A DNA stretch of 64,000 nucleotides from Pseudochrobactrum kiredjianiae (GCF_030362795.1 NZ_JAUCBM010000001.1:1240001-1304000); one strand, 5' to 3'; shown: positions 37,773 to 47,203, counted from the stretch's first letter. Program-made: numbers and translations. Notes: generated by a model not told the origin, from the letters alone.

Positions 37773-38426
37773 ATGAAAATTCAAACTCTCAGCAGCCTAG
37801 GCGGCGCAGCATTGTTGGCAGGAATGGCCGTCTTTGTACTGTCTTCACCAGCAAGTGCGCTGACAATGGCAGAATGCAGCACGAAATATCAGGCTGCTAA
37901 AGATGCCGGTACACTTGGCAATGTAAAATGGAATGATTTCCGTAAAGCACAATGCGGAACCGATTCTTCTGCTGCTCCTGCCGCAGCACCGGCAGCGCCT
38001 GCTGCAACTCCGGCAAAGCCTGCCAAACAGGCTGCTGCGCCTCAAGCTGATGAAGCTAAAGGCCTGACCATGCAGCAATGTTCTGCAAAATATAAAGCAG
38101 CTCAGGAAACTGGCCTTGCGACCGGTTTGAAATGGAATGCTTTCCGTAAGGAAGAGTGCGGTCCGGGTGCTGACCCTGAAAAAGTAACATCTGTTTCCAC
38201 AAAAGAGCCAGCAGCTCCGACTGTTGCCGCACCAAGCGGCGTTAAATTCCCGTCTGCAGTATCTGGCAAATATGCCAGCGAGACTGTTGGCAAGCAGCGT
38301 ATGAAAACCTGCCTCGACCAGTATTATGCCAATAAGAGCGCAAATTCACTCAACGGTCTGCGCTGGATCCAGAAGGGCGGCGGTTATTACAGCCTCTGCA
38401 ATGCTCGTTTGAAGGGCAATTCCTGA
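37773..38426 (+). CDS. Exported protein with a duplicated 'ECSxKYxAA...WNxFRKxxCG' domain
   Basis: A 217-residue protein with a signal peptide (cleavage near 'SSPASALT', about residue 30). Two copies of a roughly 35-residue motif follow: 'LTMAECSTKYQAAKDAG...WNDFRKAQCG' (about residues 30-64) and 'LTMQQCSAKYKAAQETG...WNAFRKEECG' (about residues 93-129). They are joined by an Ala/Pro/Lys linker. The C-terminal 50 residues have a third Cys pair ('MKTCLDQYYANK', 'YYSLCNARLKG'), which looks like a diverged copy. Each motif carries two Cys, probably disulfide-bonded in the periplasm. Such proteins are found in many Rhizobiales without a known function. The start has CAGGAGAACAGAG upstream. Confidence 0.8.
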   Translation: MKIQTLSSLGGAALLAGMAVFVLSSPASALTMAECSTKYQAAKDAGTLGNVKWNDFRKAQCGTDSSAAPAAAPAAPAATPAKPAKQAAAPQADEAKGLTMQQCSAKYKAAQETGLATGLKWNAFRKEECGPGADPEKVTSVSTKEPAAPTVAAPSGVKFPSAVSGKYASETVGKQRMKTCLDQYYANKSANSLNGLRWIQKGGGYYSLCNARLKGNS

Positions 38427-38462
38427 TATTTCCAGCTGATTATCAGAGCTGAAACAAAAAAT

Positions 38463-38491
38463 AGCCGCCTCAGTTTTGAGGCGGCTTTTTT
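38463..38491 (+). terminator. Rho-independent terminator after the duplicated-domain gene
   Basis: Arms AGCCGCCTCA and TGAGGCGGCT with a four-base loop, followed by TTTTTT. Confidence 0.9.
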
Positions 38492-38526
38492 ATATGAACG
38501 GATGATTTGCTCTATATTTAGAAGCC

Positions 38527-39315
38527 TTATTGCGCGGCTTCGTTTTTCTTCGCAGCTTTTGGCTTGGCCTTAGCTGTCGGTTTGGCCGCTTTTTTCACAG
38601 CGCGCTTAGGTGTGGCGGCAGTTGTTGTTGCAGATTTCCCCATCAGCTTCTTCGCAACAGCACCCCAGTTTTCACGCTCCATACGTCCAGCAAAACCAAT
38701 GTTGCGGTTAATCCAGCCGGTTTGCACTTCATTGAGGTCGGCCAGCTGATCGTAATGAAAAATACCAATCTTAAATAATTTGTCCTGAATGGCTTTGCCA
38801 ATGCCACTGATCAAAGTCAGATCATCTGCTGCGCCATTGCGTGGTTTTTTGAGAAGATTAGGTTCTGTCGCAGGCGGTGGCGTGACAATAGCTTCCGGTT
38901 CTGGAGCAGAAACCGGTGCTGTATCTGTGGTGGCTGGCGCTTCTATGGTGGCAGATGCCACTATAATAGCCTCAGTAGCAGATGTAGCTACGGCCTGCTT
39001 GCTATGAGCAGGGCCTACCGGCTCAGCCGCCGGAATAATTGTCTTCGCGGTTTTGGTCTGTTTTGGCGGGCTGGCCTGCTTTGTAACAGCGTCGGATTTT
39101 TCCTGCGGCATAACCATTTTGATGGATGACGGAGCAGGGGGCGTTTTGGCAATCGCCGCTTTTTCTAGCGGTGTAGCGACAGTTTCAGAAGATTTCGCAG
39201 GCGGAATGGTATTGGCAGCCGGCTGTTTTGCCTTGGAACTGATAAACTTGCTGTAAAGCAGACCAAGGAGAAATACGATTACACCGGTCAGTGCGATCCA
39301 GAGTAAAAATTCCAT
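38527..39315 (-). CDS. Membrane-anchored helix-hairpin-helix protein with low-complexity linkers
   Basis: About 262 residues in three parts. There is an N-terminal membrane helix (residues 3-22, 'LLWIALTGVIVFLLGLLYSKF'), then about 140 residues of Ala/Pro/Thr/Lys-rich linker, then a helix-hairpin-helix domain ('DDLTLISGIGKAIQDKLFKIGIFHYDQLADL', about residues 165-195) with 'RMERENWGAVAKKLMG'. A Lys/Ala-rich tail resembles histone-H1-like sequences. The HhH part is the COG3743 type often annotated as related to a 41-kDa complex I protein; DNA binding is plausible but unproven. The start is ATG 39315 with AAGGAG upstream; the longer frame to 39363 is rejected. Confidence 0.75.
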   Translation of the reverse strand: MEFLLWIALTGVIVFLLGLLYSKFISSKAKQPAANTIPPAKSSETVATPLEKAAIAKTPPAPSSIKMVMPQEKSDAVTKQASPPKQTKTAKTIIPAAEPVGPAHSKQAVATSATEAIIVASATIEAPATTDTAPVSAPEPEAIVTPPPATEPNLLKKPRNGAADDLTLISGIGKAIQDKLFKIGIFHYDQLADLNEVQTGWINRNIGFAGRMERENWGAVAKKLMGKSATTTAATPKRAVKKAAKPTAKAKPKAAKKNEAAQ

Positions 39316-39558
39316 ATAAATCTCCTTATGAGTGTTATCCGCTGCACAAACTGAATAGCGCATGAATTATGGCATATTCAGGCTCTGATCTGATTATTGT
39401 TCATTGGTTTTAGAACAGGGCAGAGGCAATGTGTGCTGTGAAATATAGCAGAGTGTACGCCGCTGCAAAATGCTGCGTCTCATAAAGCGTGGGGATAAAG
39501 CCTGCGTTGTAAATGCCAGAGATCGTTTTGCGTTCAAATCAAAAGGTAAAAACAGAAA

Positions 39559-39582
39559 ACCCGGCAGTATAAACTGCCGGGT
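39559..39582 (-). terminator. Terminator of the minus-strand porin gene
   Basis: Arms ACCCGGCAGT and ACTGCCGGGT with a four-base loop, followed on the minus strand by GTTTTCTGTTTTT. Confidence 0.85.
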
Positions 39583-39618
39583 CTCTGTAACCTTACGGTC
39601 TGTTTTAAGCTGTAAAGC

Positions 39619-40809
39619 TTAGAACGAACGCTGGAAGCGGATCATACCCTGCCAAGCATCGTCGCCCTTAAGAACCGACTTGTTGTCGCTCCATTTGGTG
39701 TAGGATACTTCTGGAGTAATTGTGAAGCCTGGAACCAGCTGGTAAGCTACGTTTGCAGTTGCTGCGAAGGTTTTTGCATCTTCGTAAGCGAGCTGTACGT
39801 TGAAGGTTGCTTTGTCGGTAGCTTTGAACTTCGCGCCACCCCAAACAGCCCAATCGCCACCCCATGTGCCGTAGAAGCTGTCAACCAGACGAACGCCGCG
39901 CTGATTGCCGTTTGCATCTGTGTAAGCATATGCGTAATGGTCGTTGTTCGACTTGTAGCCGCCCTGTACCCATACGGAGAACTGTTCAGTTACGTTTACA
40001 TCGAGACGTACTTTACCAGCCCATTCTTCGTTCTGCGCATCGTAAGCAGCAACACCAACGATCGAACCCCAAGCCTGTTCAAATTTCAGACCACCAACGA
40101 TATGTGGTGTGTAGTCGTCAATTTTAACATCTTTGGTTGTAACGAACTGGTTGTTGAATGTGCGGTATTCGCCAGCTTTATCAGCATCGCCTGTGCCACC
40201 CTGTTCCAGAGCGATCATAGCCGAGAAGCCGTTGCCGCCTGTGAATGTGTAGCTGATGGCGTTGGTGCGGTAACCACCACCGAGAATTACGTCGTCGTTC
40301 ATTACGTCGCCGTAGTAACCTGGGAAGGTTACGAATGCGGATTCGTCAAGACCAACGCGCAGACCGCCGAGCTGGATGTAACCGTAACGCAGGGAACCGG
40401 AAGAACCTGCAGTTTCACCGTTTTCGTACTGGAAACGAACGCTGGAGAATGTCTTCAGTGTGCCGAGTTCAGTTTCGGAAGCAGTTGTCATGTTCAGGTT
40501 GAAACGTGACATGAAGTTGTATGTGTCGCGGTTCTTCTTAGCGAAGCCTGTGAGGCCAGCTTCTTCAGCGCGGCTTGTCGAACGAGCGTATACGTTGTCG
40601 CCGCCTTTGATGTCAGCGCGAACATAACCGCCGATGCGCAGGCATGTTTCTGTACCTGGAATGTAGAAGTAGCCAGCGCCGTATGCATCGCAAACGCGTA
40701 CATATTCAACAGCTTCTGGTTCTGGTGCAACGATGGCGTCGGCAGCCTGAGCGCCGGATACTGCAACGAGGGCTGCAGCGGAGCCGAGAAGAAGGCTCTT
40801 AATGTTCAT
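39619..40809 (-). CDS. Omp2-type outer-membrane porin, 396 residues
   Basis: A 396-residue porin of the Brucella Omp2 family (porin_2). The signal peptide ends at 'SGAQAADA'. The mature N-terminus has '[20 protein letters not shown]' and '[13 protein letters not shown]', a Cys pair conserved in Omp2 proteins. Alternating-residue beta strands follow, ending with an aromatic C-terminus ('MIRFQRSF') needed for outer-membrane assembly. It forms a trimeric channel for small solutes. It is transcribed away from a second porin at 41737, the divergent arrangement known from the Brucella omp2a/omp2b locus. Its extracellular loops are longer than those of the paralogue. Which of the two corresponds to omp2a or omp2b cannot be decided here. 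Confidence 0.92.
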   Translation of the reverse strand: MNIKSLLLGSAAALVAVSGAQAADAIVAPEPEAVEYVRVCDAYGAGYFYIPGTETCLRIGGYVRADIKGGDNVYARSTSRAEEAGLTGFAKKNRDTYNFMSRFNLNMTTASETELGTLKTFSSVRFQYENGETAGSSGSLRYGYIQLGGLRVGLDESAFVTFPGYYGDVMNDDVILGGGYRTNAISYTFTGGNGFSAMIALEQGGTGDADKAGEYRTFNNQFVTTKDVKIDDYTPHIVGGLKFEQAWGSIVGVAAYDAQNEEWAGKVRLDVNVTEQFSVWVQGGYKSNNDHYAYAYTDANGNQRGVRLVDSFYGTWGGDWAVWGGAKFKATDKATFNVQLAYEDAKTFAATANVAYQLVPGFTITPEVSYTKWSDNKSVLKGDDAWQGMIRFQRSF

Positions 40810-41458
40810 TTCTGACCTCCAGTCAAAGTTTTAAATGGGTCTGGGCATTTTATTTTGGCTGAAGGACAACCTGCCCCCATCCCCTTGGGTGAAAAAGTCG
40901 CTACCGAAGCGCTCCTTCTTCTGCCCTCAAGATACTCAGGCTCAGTTTTGTTGCAACACTGAAAACGCATAAGTAGGGAGTGAGTTGTTGCTATCGGTAT
41001 ATCGTGTTGCAGAAAAGACACGAAACTTACCCTAGGCTGTGGATTTCATTTATGTTTTGTTTATAAACATTAAAGGAAATTAACCTGATTTTGCGGGCTT
41101 TTTCGCGTTTTTATGCAAATCACTGCCGACAAACCATCTCGAAGCACCTCTGTGCACATATGTTACACGATCAGAATTTGAGATGTGGCAACGCAGCAAA
41201 GACAACAAATCAGTCGCATTATTTCTCTAAAGATTCGACTCGGCTGATGAGGATGGCTTTTTTGCATTACTGGCTTTGATTCTTTCTCCAAAACGCTGAT
41301 GCTATTCGTGCTAACTCTATAAGTAGGCTTATAATCGCCTGGAATTATCAGATTTTGATGCCTTTTTTAACGATACACTGTTGATGATGCATATTTTTTT
41401 GCACTTTACGCGTAAAGTGCTTGAACTCCTGATTATTACCGGCTATTGCGCCTTTACC

Positions 41459-41548
41459 GGAGAGGTGGCCGAGTGGTCGAAGGCGCTCCCCTGCTAAGGG
41501 AGTATACCCGGAAGGGTATCGTGGGTTCGAATCCCATCCTCTCCGCCA
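41459..41548 (+). tRNA. tRNA-Ser (anticodon GCU)
   Basis: A 90-base class II tRNA including an encoded CCA. The acceptor arms are GGAGAGG and CCTCTCC, the anticodon GCT lies at 41493-41495 in a CTCCC/GGGAG stem, and there is a long variable arm (ATACCCGGAAGGGTAT) and a T arm with GTTCGAATC. It reads AGC/AGU serine codons. It lies between the two porin genes in the direction of the second. Confidence 0.97.
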
Positions 41549-41570
41549 GAATTCATAGAATACCCTACAA

Positions 41571-41598
41571 ACCGGCAGATTTTCTGACCGGTTTTTTT
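41571..41598 (+). terminator. Terminator of tRNA-Ser
   Basis: Arms ACCGGCAGA and TCTGACCGGT (one bulged A), followed by TTTTTTTG, 22 bases after the tRNA. Confidence 0.85.
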
Positions 41599-41736
41599 GT
41601 TGTTTTCCGTCCATTATATGTCCTGATCAGGCATGGTTTTTTCGGAATTTGGAAAACTTTAATTTTCAAAATTTTTTAACATGTTGAATTTATATGATTT
41701 TTCATCATCCTTAATGTTTCTGACTGGAGGTCAGAA

Positions 41737-42816
41737 ATGAACATTAAGAGCCTTCTTCTCGGCTCCGCTGCAGCTCTCGTTGCAGTATCCGGCGCTCAGG
41801 CTGCCGACGCCATCGTTGCACCAGAACCAGAAGCTGTTGAATATGTACGCGTTTGCGATGCATACGGCGCTGGCTACTTCTACATTCCAGGCACAGAAAC
41901 ATGCCTGCGCATCTCCGGTTACGTTCGTTTTGATCTGTCTGCCGGTGATGATGCTTATTCAGGTAAAGACAGTGATACTTGGGGTACCAATACTCGTTTC
42001 ACACTGCGTACAAGCACAGCTTCTGAAACAGAGCTCGGTACACTGAAAACCTACACTGAAAACCGTTTTAACTTCGGTGATGGTGAGCAGGGTAGTCACA
42101 CTCTGAAGCATGCATACATTCAGCTTGGTGGTCTGATGCTCGGTAAAACCGACTCAGCATTCCATTCTTTCACTGGCTATCTCGGCGACATCATCAATGA
42201 TGACGTGGTAAGTGCAGGTCTCTACAATACAAACCTGATCAGCTACACCTTTACAGGCGGTAACGGCTTCTCGGCAATTATCTCTGCTGAGCAGGGTGAG
42301 AAAGCGAAGCCTTTCGGCCACGGTAACTCACTGCCAATCGCTTATGATGCTGTAATCGACGATTACATGCCGCATGTTGTTGGTGGTCTGAAGTTTGAGC
42401 AGGCTTGGGGTTCCATCGCTGGTATTGCTGCTTATGACGCTGAGATCGAAGAATGGGCTGGTAAGGTTCGCCTCGATGTAAACGTAACAGACAAGTTCTC
42501 CGTATGGGTACAGGGCGGCTATGCTTCTTATGAAGCTCCAGTTGGTATGTACGGTAACTGGGGTGGTGATTGGGCTGTTTGGGGTGGCGCGAAATTCAAA
42601 GCTACCGACAAAGCGACATTCAACGTACAGGCTGCTTACGAAGATTGGGGCAAAACCGCTGTTGCTGCAAACGTAGCTTACCAGCTGGTTCCAGGTTTCA
42701 CCATCACTCCAGAAATCAATTATACTTCTTGGAAGGGTGATCACCCGGTACGTGCTCTTGGTGGTGCGCCTAAGGATGCATTTGGCGGTCTCATCCGCTT
42801 CCAGCGTTCTTTCTAA
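41737..42816 (+). CDS. Omp2-type outer-membrane porin, 359 residues
   Basis: A second porin_2 protein. Residues 1-58 are identical to those of the minus-strand paralogue, and the two genes share the ribosome-binding region 'CTGGAGGTCAGAA'. The middle ('[12 protein letters not shown]', '[14 protein letters not shown]', 'FSVWVQGGY') and the end ('[16 protein letters not shown]', 'LIRFQRSF') are also nearly identical. The surface loops differ and are shorter, which explains the 37-residue difference. The alternation of identical and unrelated blocks is the pattern described for Brucella omp2a/omp2b and points to recombination between the copies. A terminator follows at 42838. Confidence 0.92.
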   Translation: MNIKSLLLGSAAALVAVSGAQAADAIVAPEPEAVEYVRVCDAYGAGYFYIPGTETCLRISGYVRFDLSAGDDAYSGKDSDTWGTNTRFTLRTSTASETELGTLKTYTENRFNFGDGEQGSHTLKHAYIQLGGLMLGKTDSAFHSFTGYLGDIINDDVVSAGLYNTNLISYTFTGGNGFSAIISAEQGEKAKPFGHGNSLPIAYDAVIDDYMPHVVGGLKFEQAWGSIAGIAAYDAEIEEWAGKVRLDVNVTDKFSVWVQGGYASYEAPVGMYGNWGGDWAVWGGAKFKATDKATFNVQAAYEDWGKTAVAANVAYQLVPGFTITPEINYTSWKGDHPVRALGGAPKDAFGGLIRFQRSF

Positions 42817-42837
42817 GCCATTGGTTTAGCATAAAAA

Positions 42838-42868
42838 AATGCCAGCGGCTTCGGTCGCTGGTGTTTTC
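42838..42868 (+). terminator. Terminator after the plus-strand porin gene
   Basis: Arms CCAGCG and CGCTGG around a GGCTTCGGT-type loop, followed by TGTTTTC. Confidence 0.75.
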
Positions 42869-43096
42869 GTCTCAGAGGAGGCGTTCAAGCGGGGACCATC
42901 TTATTCAAGATGCGCTTTTATAAATGATGTAAGATTTTTGTATGCGAAGGGCGAAATAGTAGCTTTTTGAGAGGGGGCATCAGAAACACAACCAAAGTGG
43001 TTATCCTATGCTGCGCTATCAAAATTGCTGCCCGGACTTGTTTTATTTTTTGGTTGGCTCTAAGACTCCCCACCATTCAAGCGGCTGGGGGGCCCT

Positions 43097-44026
43097 ATGA
43101 TGGAGCTGAATCGGGACATTTATATCGATAATTCTGAAGGTTTTGCACCTGTAGTCGGGTATAATCTCAGTTTTACGTCTTCAAATACAAAAACACATCG
43201 TATTGTTAATCAGTACACAGTTACTGAATTGTCCGAGCGCTATCTCAATATTTTGTGGGACGATGGCTCCCATAAATACAATGTGAGATTGTTTCTCGGT
43301 GAAATAAATGAAATTCTGAAGGGAGAGCGTTTCAGCGGCTTTAGTCAGGAAATGCTCGACAGAATTATCGGTTCCCTGCGTGAACGCAATAACAGCAATG
43401 CAACCATTAATAGAAAAATGGCTGCATTAAGCAAGTTACTGCGAAAGGCGTATAAGATGGGGGATATCTTTAGCCTGCCGGAGTTCATTCGTCAGAAAGA
43501 GCGGGCAGGGCGAATTCGTTTTCTGGAACTTGAAGAAGAAGCACGGCTTTTTGCTGCGATTAAAAAGCGCTGCGAAAACAGCTATCGTTTGGCCGTTTTT
43601 CTGGTTGATAGTGGTTGTCGTCTGGGGGAGGCAATCGGCCTGACCTGGAATGATTTGCACGATCCACGCGTTACATTCTGGCTGACAAAATCGAATCGAA
43701 GCCGTACAGTTCCTTTGACAAAACGAGCGAGAAAAGCCTGTAAAATACCGGTTGAACGCCATAAAGGGCCGTTCTCAATGCTGACGCAGGTAGAATTCCG
43801 CGCTGTGTGGAAGGATGCTAAATATGAAGTCGGCCTTGGCACGGATACGCAGGTTGTGCCGCATATTCTTCGACATACTTGCGCTTCACGCTTGGTACGC
43901 GGTGGGATTGATATCCGCCGTGTTCAGATGTGGCTTGGGCATCAGACGTTGCAGATGACGATGCGTTACGCCCATCTTGCGACCAATGATCTTGATAGTT
44001 GCGTGAAAGTGCTGGAAATTCGCTGA
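43097..44026 (+). CDS. Orphan tyrosine recombinase (phage-integrase family)
   Basis: A 309-residue site-specific recombinase. The N-terminal core-binding part (about residues 35-135) includes 'INRKMAALSKLLRKAYKMG'. The catalytic domain has Arg in 'SGCRLGEAIGL' (about residue 178), Lys in 'TKSNRSRTVPL' (about residue 200), His-x-x-Arg in 'PHILRHTCASRL' (about residue 256), His in 'LGHQTLQMT' (about residue 281) and the nucleophile Tyr in 'MRYAHL' (about residue 290). All key residues are present, so it may be active. No other phage or island genes accompany it. The tRNA-Ser lies 1.5 kb upstream, but I found no second copy of its 3' end downstream. A GGGGGG run precedes ATG 43097. Confidence 0.88.
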   Translation: MMELNRDIYIDNSEGFAPVVGYNLSFTSSNTKTHRIVNQYTVTELSERYLNILWDDGSHKYNVRLFLGEINEILKGERFSGFSQEMLDRIIGSLRERNNSNATINRKMAALSKLLRKAYKMGDIFSLPEFIRQKERAGRIRFLELEEEARLFAAIKKRCENSYRLAVFLVDSGCRLGEAIGLTWNDLHDPRVTFWLTKSNRSRTVPLTKRARKACKIPVERHKGPFSMLTQVEFRAVWKDAKYEVGLGTDTQVVPHILRHTCASRLVRGGIDIRRVQMWLGHQTLQMTMRYAHLATNDLDSCVKVLEIR

Positions 44027-44075
44027 GAATATCTGACTTTTAATCAATTTATGAGCTGACTATACAGGAAATCAG

Positions 44076-44206
44076 TCAAAGGGGCTGGTTTCATCCTGTT
44101 TGAAAGTCTGTGCAGTTTTAAATTCATGTCCATTTGCTTTGGTAGATGCCAGCAGCCAGTGCAGTGCATTGGCGTGTCGCGTGTACAAAGCACAAATATT
44201 AGAGTA
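44076..44206 (-). pseudogene. Possible C-terminal remnant of an unidentified gene
   Basis: Downstream of the recombinase, the minus strand is open for about 43 codons ending at TGA 44076-44078. It reads '...ALYTRHANALHWLLASTK' and then 'ANGHEFKTAQTFKQDETSPFD'. Residue usage looks protein-like, but there is no start, and the frame runs into a family-C repeat at 44214. It could be the tail of a gene lost when the recombinase region was rearranged. I do not recognise the family, and chance is not excluded. Confidence 0.25.
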
Positions 44207-44213
44207 TGTCGCA

Positions 44214-44307
44214 GCTAAATGGGTTCATTTGAGCTAATGCGAACATGCGACAATTAAAGGAATCTAGAGCGAGTGCTGTGGGTACGATCAAACGCGATAC
44301 GCTCTAG
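44214..44307. repeat. Dispersed palindromic repeat, family C, copy 1
   Basis: Contains 'GTCGC', a CATTTGAGCTAATGCGAACA block, 'TGCGACAATTAAAGGAATC' and a terminal palindrome with arms CTAGAGCG and CGCTCTAG. It is closely similar to 50430-50535. Confidence 0.85.
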
Positions 44308-44484
44308 CGCTTCACTTGGTGTAATTAGATAAAATCCTCAGCATTATGCCCCATTTCGCCCAATATCAGCGGGTGAAAAATCTCTCTGTTATGTTCTTGC
44401 TCTGTTGAGGCTGTCAGAAGTTCAGAGTGCGCTCCGCAAAATATGAAACAGTCTCTGGGTAAAATATACGTAAAAGCAGATAGA

Positions 44485-44526
44485 TAGAGCGGTTTCAGTA
44501 GTTCAGTATTAACTGAAACTGCTCTA
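44485..44526. repeat. TAGAGCGG palindrome
   Basis: Arms TAGAGCGGTTTCAGTA/TACTGAAACTGCTCTA-like, with central 'GTTCAGTATTAACTGAAAC'. It has the same outline as 27986-28027. The rest of the gap 44308-44596 holds nothing I can assign. Confidence 0.8.
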
Positions 44527-44596
44527 AGCCATTGATAAAGCCTGCAATTAGCTGCATTGATGGAAAACTGGTTTATCAAGTTACAGGATTTACGAT

Positions 44597-44962
44597 ATGA
44601 CTGCTGATTTTGAGCGGCTTTTTCTGTTTTTTGCCGGTGTTTCCGGCGCGATAGCAATGGCAAGTTACGCTGCCTCTGCCCATGGCGATCATGCTTTTCT
44701 GGGCGTTGTCGCACCGATTCTATTAGGGCATGCAGCAGCATTTATTGGCTTTGCAGTGCTGAGCGCCCGTAGTCGTGCTATTTATTGGGCAGCTGTTCTG
44801 GTGCTTGTTGGCCTTGCTTTATTTGCGGGGGATTTGATTCTGCGCGATCTGACCGGCAATAAATTGTTTGCTATGGCTGCACCTGTTGGCGGTACACTGA
44901 TGATCGGTGGCTGGCTGATGACAGCTTTAGCTGCTTTTATACCTGTGAAAAAGCAGCGCTGA
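44597..44962 (+). CDS. DUF423 (YgdD-like) membrane protein
   Basis: A 121-residue protein with four hydrophobic helices (about residues 5-27, 37-57, 63-83, 92-115). 'GVSGAIAMASYAASAHG' at the first helix and 'APVGGTLMIGGWLMTALAA' at the last match the DUF423 family, whose function is unknown. The length is typical. It is transcribed alone and shares a bidirectional terminator with the lytic transglycosylase gene. Confidence 0.88.
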   Translation: MTADFERLFLFFAGVSGAIAMASYAASAHGDHAFLGVVAPILLGHAAAFIGFAVLSARSRAIYWAAVLVLVGLALFAGDLILRDLTGNKLFAMAAPVGGTLMIGGWLMTALAAFIPVKKQR

Positions 44963-45033
44963 TATCTGCTGTTTTATATATCTGTGCTTTCAAGGTAAAG
45001 TATCCGGCTAACAATCGTATTATAATGAAAAAG

Positions 45034-45058
45034 CCCCGCAACATTTTATGCTGCGGGG
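45034..45058. terminator. Bidirectional terminator between the DUF423 gene and slt
   Basis: Arms CCCCGCA and TGCGGGG with an 11-base loop. There is an A-run before it and a T-rich run (GTTTTCTTT) after it. Confidence 0.85.
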
Positions 45059-45082
45059 GTTTTCTTTGGTCATTATAATGTT

Positions 45083-47203
45083 TTATCCGCGGCGACCGCT
45101 AATCAGGTCCTGCTGGATATTGGCATTGCCATAGAGACGCGATTTATAAACCGCATAGTTCTCCATAACGCGCTGCACATAATTACGGGTTTCTGTGTAA
45201 GGAATGCGCTCAATCCAATCGACAACCTGATCAAGATTCTGCCCGCGCGGATCGCCATATTTAGCAATCCATTCGCTCGCGCGTCTTGGGCCTGCGTTAT
45301 ATCCCGCGAAGGTCAGAATATAAGAGCCGTTGAAACGCTCAATCTGTTCTCCCAAATAATGCGCGCCAAGCGTAGCATTATAGGCAGCATCGGTTGTCAG
45401 GCGCTTGTCGGAATAGGCAAGACCGGCACGCTGAGCGACGCCTTTTGCAGTTCCCGGCAATAATTGCAGCAAGCCACGTGCGCCTGCACTGGAAACAGCT
45501 GAAATATTGAACTCACTTTCCTGACGGGCAATCGCATAGGCAAGCGCTGCACCGGAGCCTTTAATATTGGCATTGGCAGGAATAGCGCCCGTCGGATGCG
45601 ACAGTGCGCCAACATCAAGACCACGACCGGCAGCAATCTTGCCGACACGCAAAGACAGGTAATGATTACTGTTGCGCTCAGCCATCACAGCGAGCAAAGC
45701 GAGTTCGCCGGTGCTGCTGAGTTCCTGTGCCATATTGATATAAAGGCTCTGCGCACGGTTACCATAACCAATTGATTCCAGACGGCGAATTGCACGTACC
45801 GGTTCACGGCTGTCAAAACGCGAACGGTCTTCAGCGCTAGGCTTCGGATAAGGCAGCTGCAAGACATTGTTGCCAAGTTTGGCCGCGGCAAGCTGACCAT
45901 AGAATGATGTGCCAAAATAGGAGGCGCGTTGATAAAGCTGTTTCGCATTACCACCACCGCCAGCTTCTGCTGCACGTCCCATCCAATAATAGGCGCGGGA
46001 TGCCGACATCGGGCGTGAAGAAATCTCAGCAATACGGGTAAAATGCTTTTGTGCCGTTGCAGCATCATTGAGCGCGCGCAGAGCATACCAACCGGCATGG
46101 AATTCGGCATCAACAGCCATAGTTGCCGATTCCGCGCTATGGGCTGCAGCCAGACGATAGGCAATTTGCGGCTTTCCGATATCCAGCAACTCGCGGGATA
46201 AAACGCGGCGCTCAATCCACCATGCATCCGGATCAACTAGAGATTTGGCGTCACGTGGTGCCTTCAACATCAGGTTCGCGGCTTCTGTATAGCGCTCAGA
46301 GCGGCGTAAATGCTGAATATTAGCATAGAGAAACGCCGGATTGGACTGCCATGAACTATGCACGGCTTTCAGCTTTTGTGCAGCGTCCGGCGCACGTTTG
46401 CTGACGGCGACAAAAGCTGCATAAAGTGATTCCGCATTGGCAGGCGCAGCTAAGCGTGCAGCCGATGGCAAGCGGTTATCATAGAGCATACGCAGAAAAC
46501 GTGCCTGATGATCGTCTTTGGTCAATACGCCGGAAAATTCGCGCAAAACCTGCGTTTCATCTTTTACATCGAGCTTGGCCGTTGTCCACCACGGTGCCAG
46601 CAATTGACGCGCCTGATTGCGGTTGCCGCTTGCAAGATAGGCGCGACCCAGCAGGATCATACCTTCTGTTGTCTGTGGTTTGCGGGTGCCGAGATAGGAA
46701 ATTACAGTGCCTGCAGAGGCATTCTCCCGATAAAGTGCCCGTTCAGTATTGCGCTGAACAGTCGTCATACCAGGCCAGCCACGCAATTCAGATGCTGCGG
46801 CTAGATAATCAGAGCTTGTCAGCCCTTCTGCTCCCGATAGCGCCAATGCCCATGTCAGGATATGACGGTCGAGATCATTAACGGACATGCCATTACGGAT
46901 AGCCAGAGCGCGACGCGGATCTTTGGCTGAAAGTGCATCCAATGCGGTTTTCAGACTTCCATTCATCGCTGCCGGTGCTTGTGCTCTTGGAATGGTTGCC
47001 GTGGTTGTCGGGTCCGGCTTCATCATTGGCGCAGGCATATTTCGCATTGCGGTTGGTGCGAAAGGACGCAGCAACGGGGTCGGCACATTTTCAGCATCCT
47101 GAGCGTAGGCGGACAGGCCATTTGTCGCCACGCTTGCACATAAAAGAGCAAGGGCTAAAATTTTCTGATCTGCTCGCTGTCCGAAAAGTGCAAATTTACG
47201 CAT
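45083..47203 (-). CDS. slt: Soluble lytic murein transglycosylase (Slt70-like)
   Basis: A 706-residue periplasmic enzyme with a signal peptide ending near 'LSAYAQDA' (about residue 36). A long all-helical superhelix (about residues 90-530) is followed by the lysozyme-like domain with the catalytic Glu in 'AIARQESEFNISAVS' (about residue 562), 'GARGLLQLLPGTAK' and 'AGYNAGPRRASEWI'. It cuts peptidoglycan glycan strands to give 1,6-anhydro products during wall turnover. The length is slightly above E. coli Slt70. It is divergent from dapA, with an 857-base gap between them. Confidence 0.93.
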   Translation of the reverse strand: MRKFALFGQRADQKILALALLCASVATNGLSAYAQDAENVPTPLLRPFAPTAMRNMPAPMMKPDPTTTATIPRAQAPAAMNGSLKTALDALSAKDPRRALAIRNGMSVNDLDRHILTWALALSGAEGLTSSDYLAAASELRGWPGMTTVQRNTERALYRENASAGTVISYLGTRKPQTTEGMILLGRAYLASGNRNQARQLLAPWWTTAKLDVKDETQVLREFSGVLTKDDHQARFLRMLYDNRLPSAARLAAPANAESLYAAFVAVSKRAPDAAQKLKAVHSSWQSNPAFLYANIQHLRRSERYTEAANLMLKAPRDAKSLVDPDAWWIERRVLSRELLDIGKPQIAYRLAAAHSAESATMAVDAEFHAGWYALRALNDAATAQKHFTRIAEISSRPMSASRAYYWMGRAAEAGGGGNAKQLYQRASYFGTSFYGQLAAAKLGNNVLQLPYPKPSAEDRSRFDSREPVRAIRRLESIGYGNRAQSLYINMAQELSSTGELALLAVMAERNSNHYLSLRVGKIAAGRGLDVGALSHPTGAIPANANIKGSGAALAYAIARQESEFNISAVSSAGARGLLQLLPGTAKGVAQRAGLAYSDKRLTTDAAYNATLGAHYLGEQIERFNGSYILTFAGYNAGPRRASEWIAKYGDPRGQNLDQVVDWIERIPYTETRNYVQRVMENYAVYKSRLYGNANIQQDLISGRRG

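Noticed and set aside
39937-40509. Plus-strand frame of 190 codons opposite the porin gene
   Set aside because: Shadow of the strongly biased porin codon usage; no ribosome-binding site or family similarity.
41459-44320. Integrated island between tRNA-Ser and the recombinase with att duplication
   Set aside because: No second copy of the tRNA 3' end was found downstream, and the segment between holds only a porin gene.
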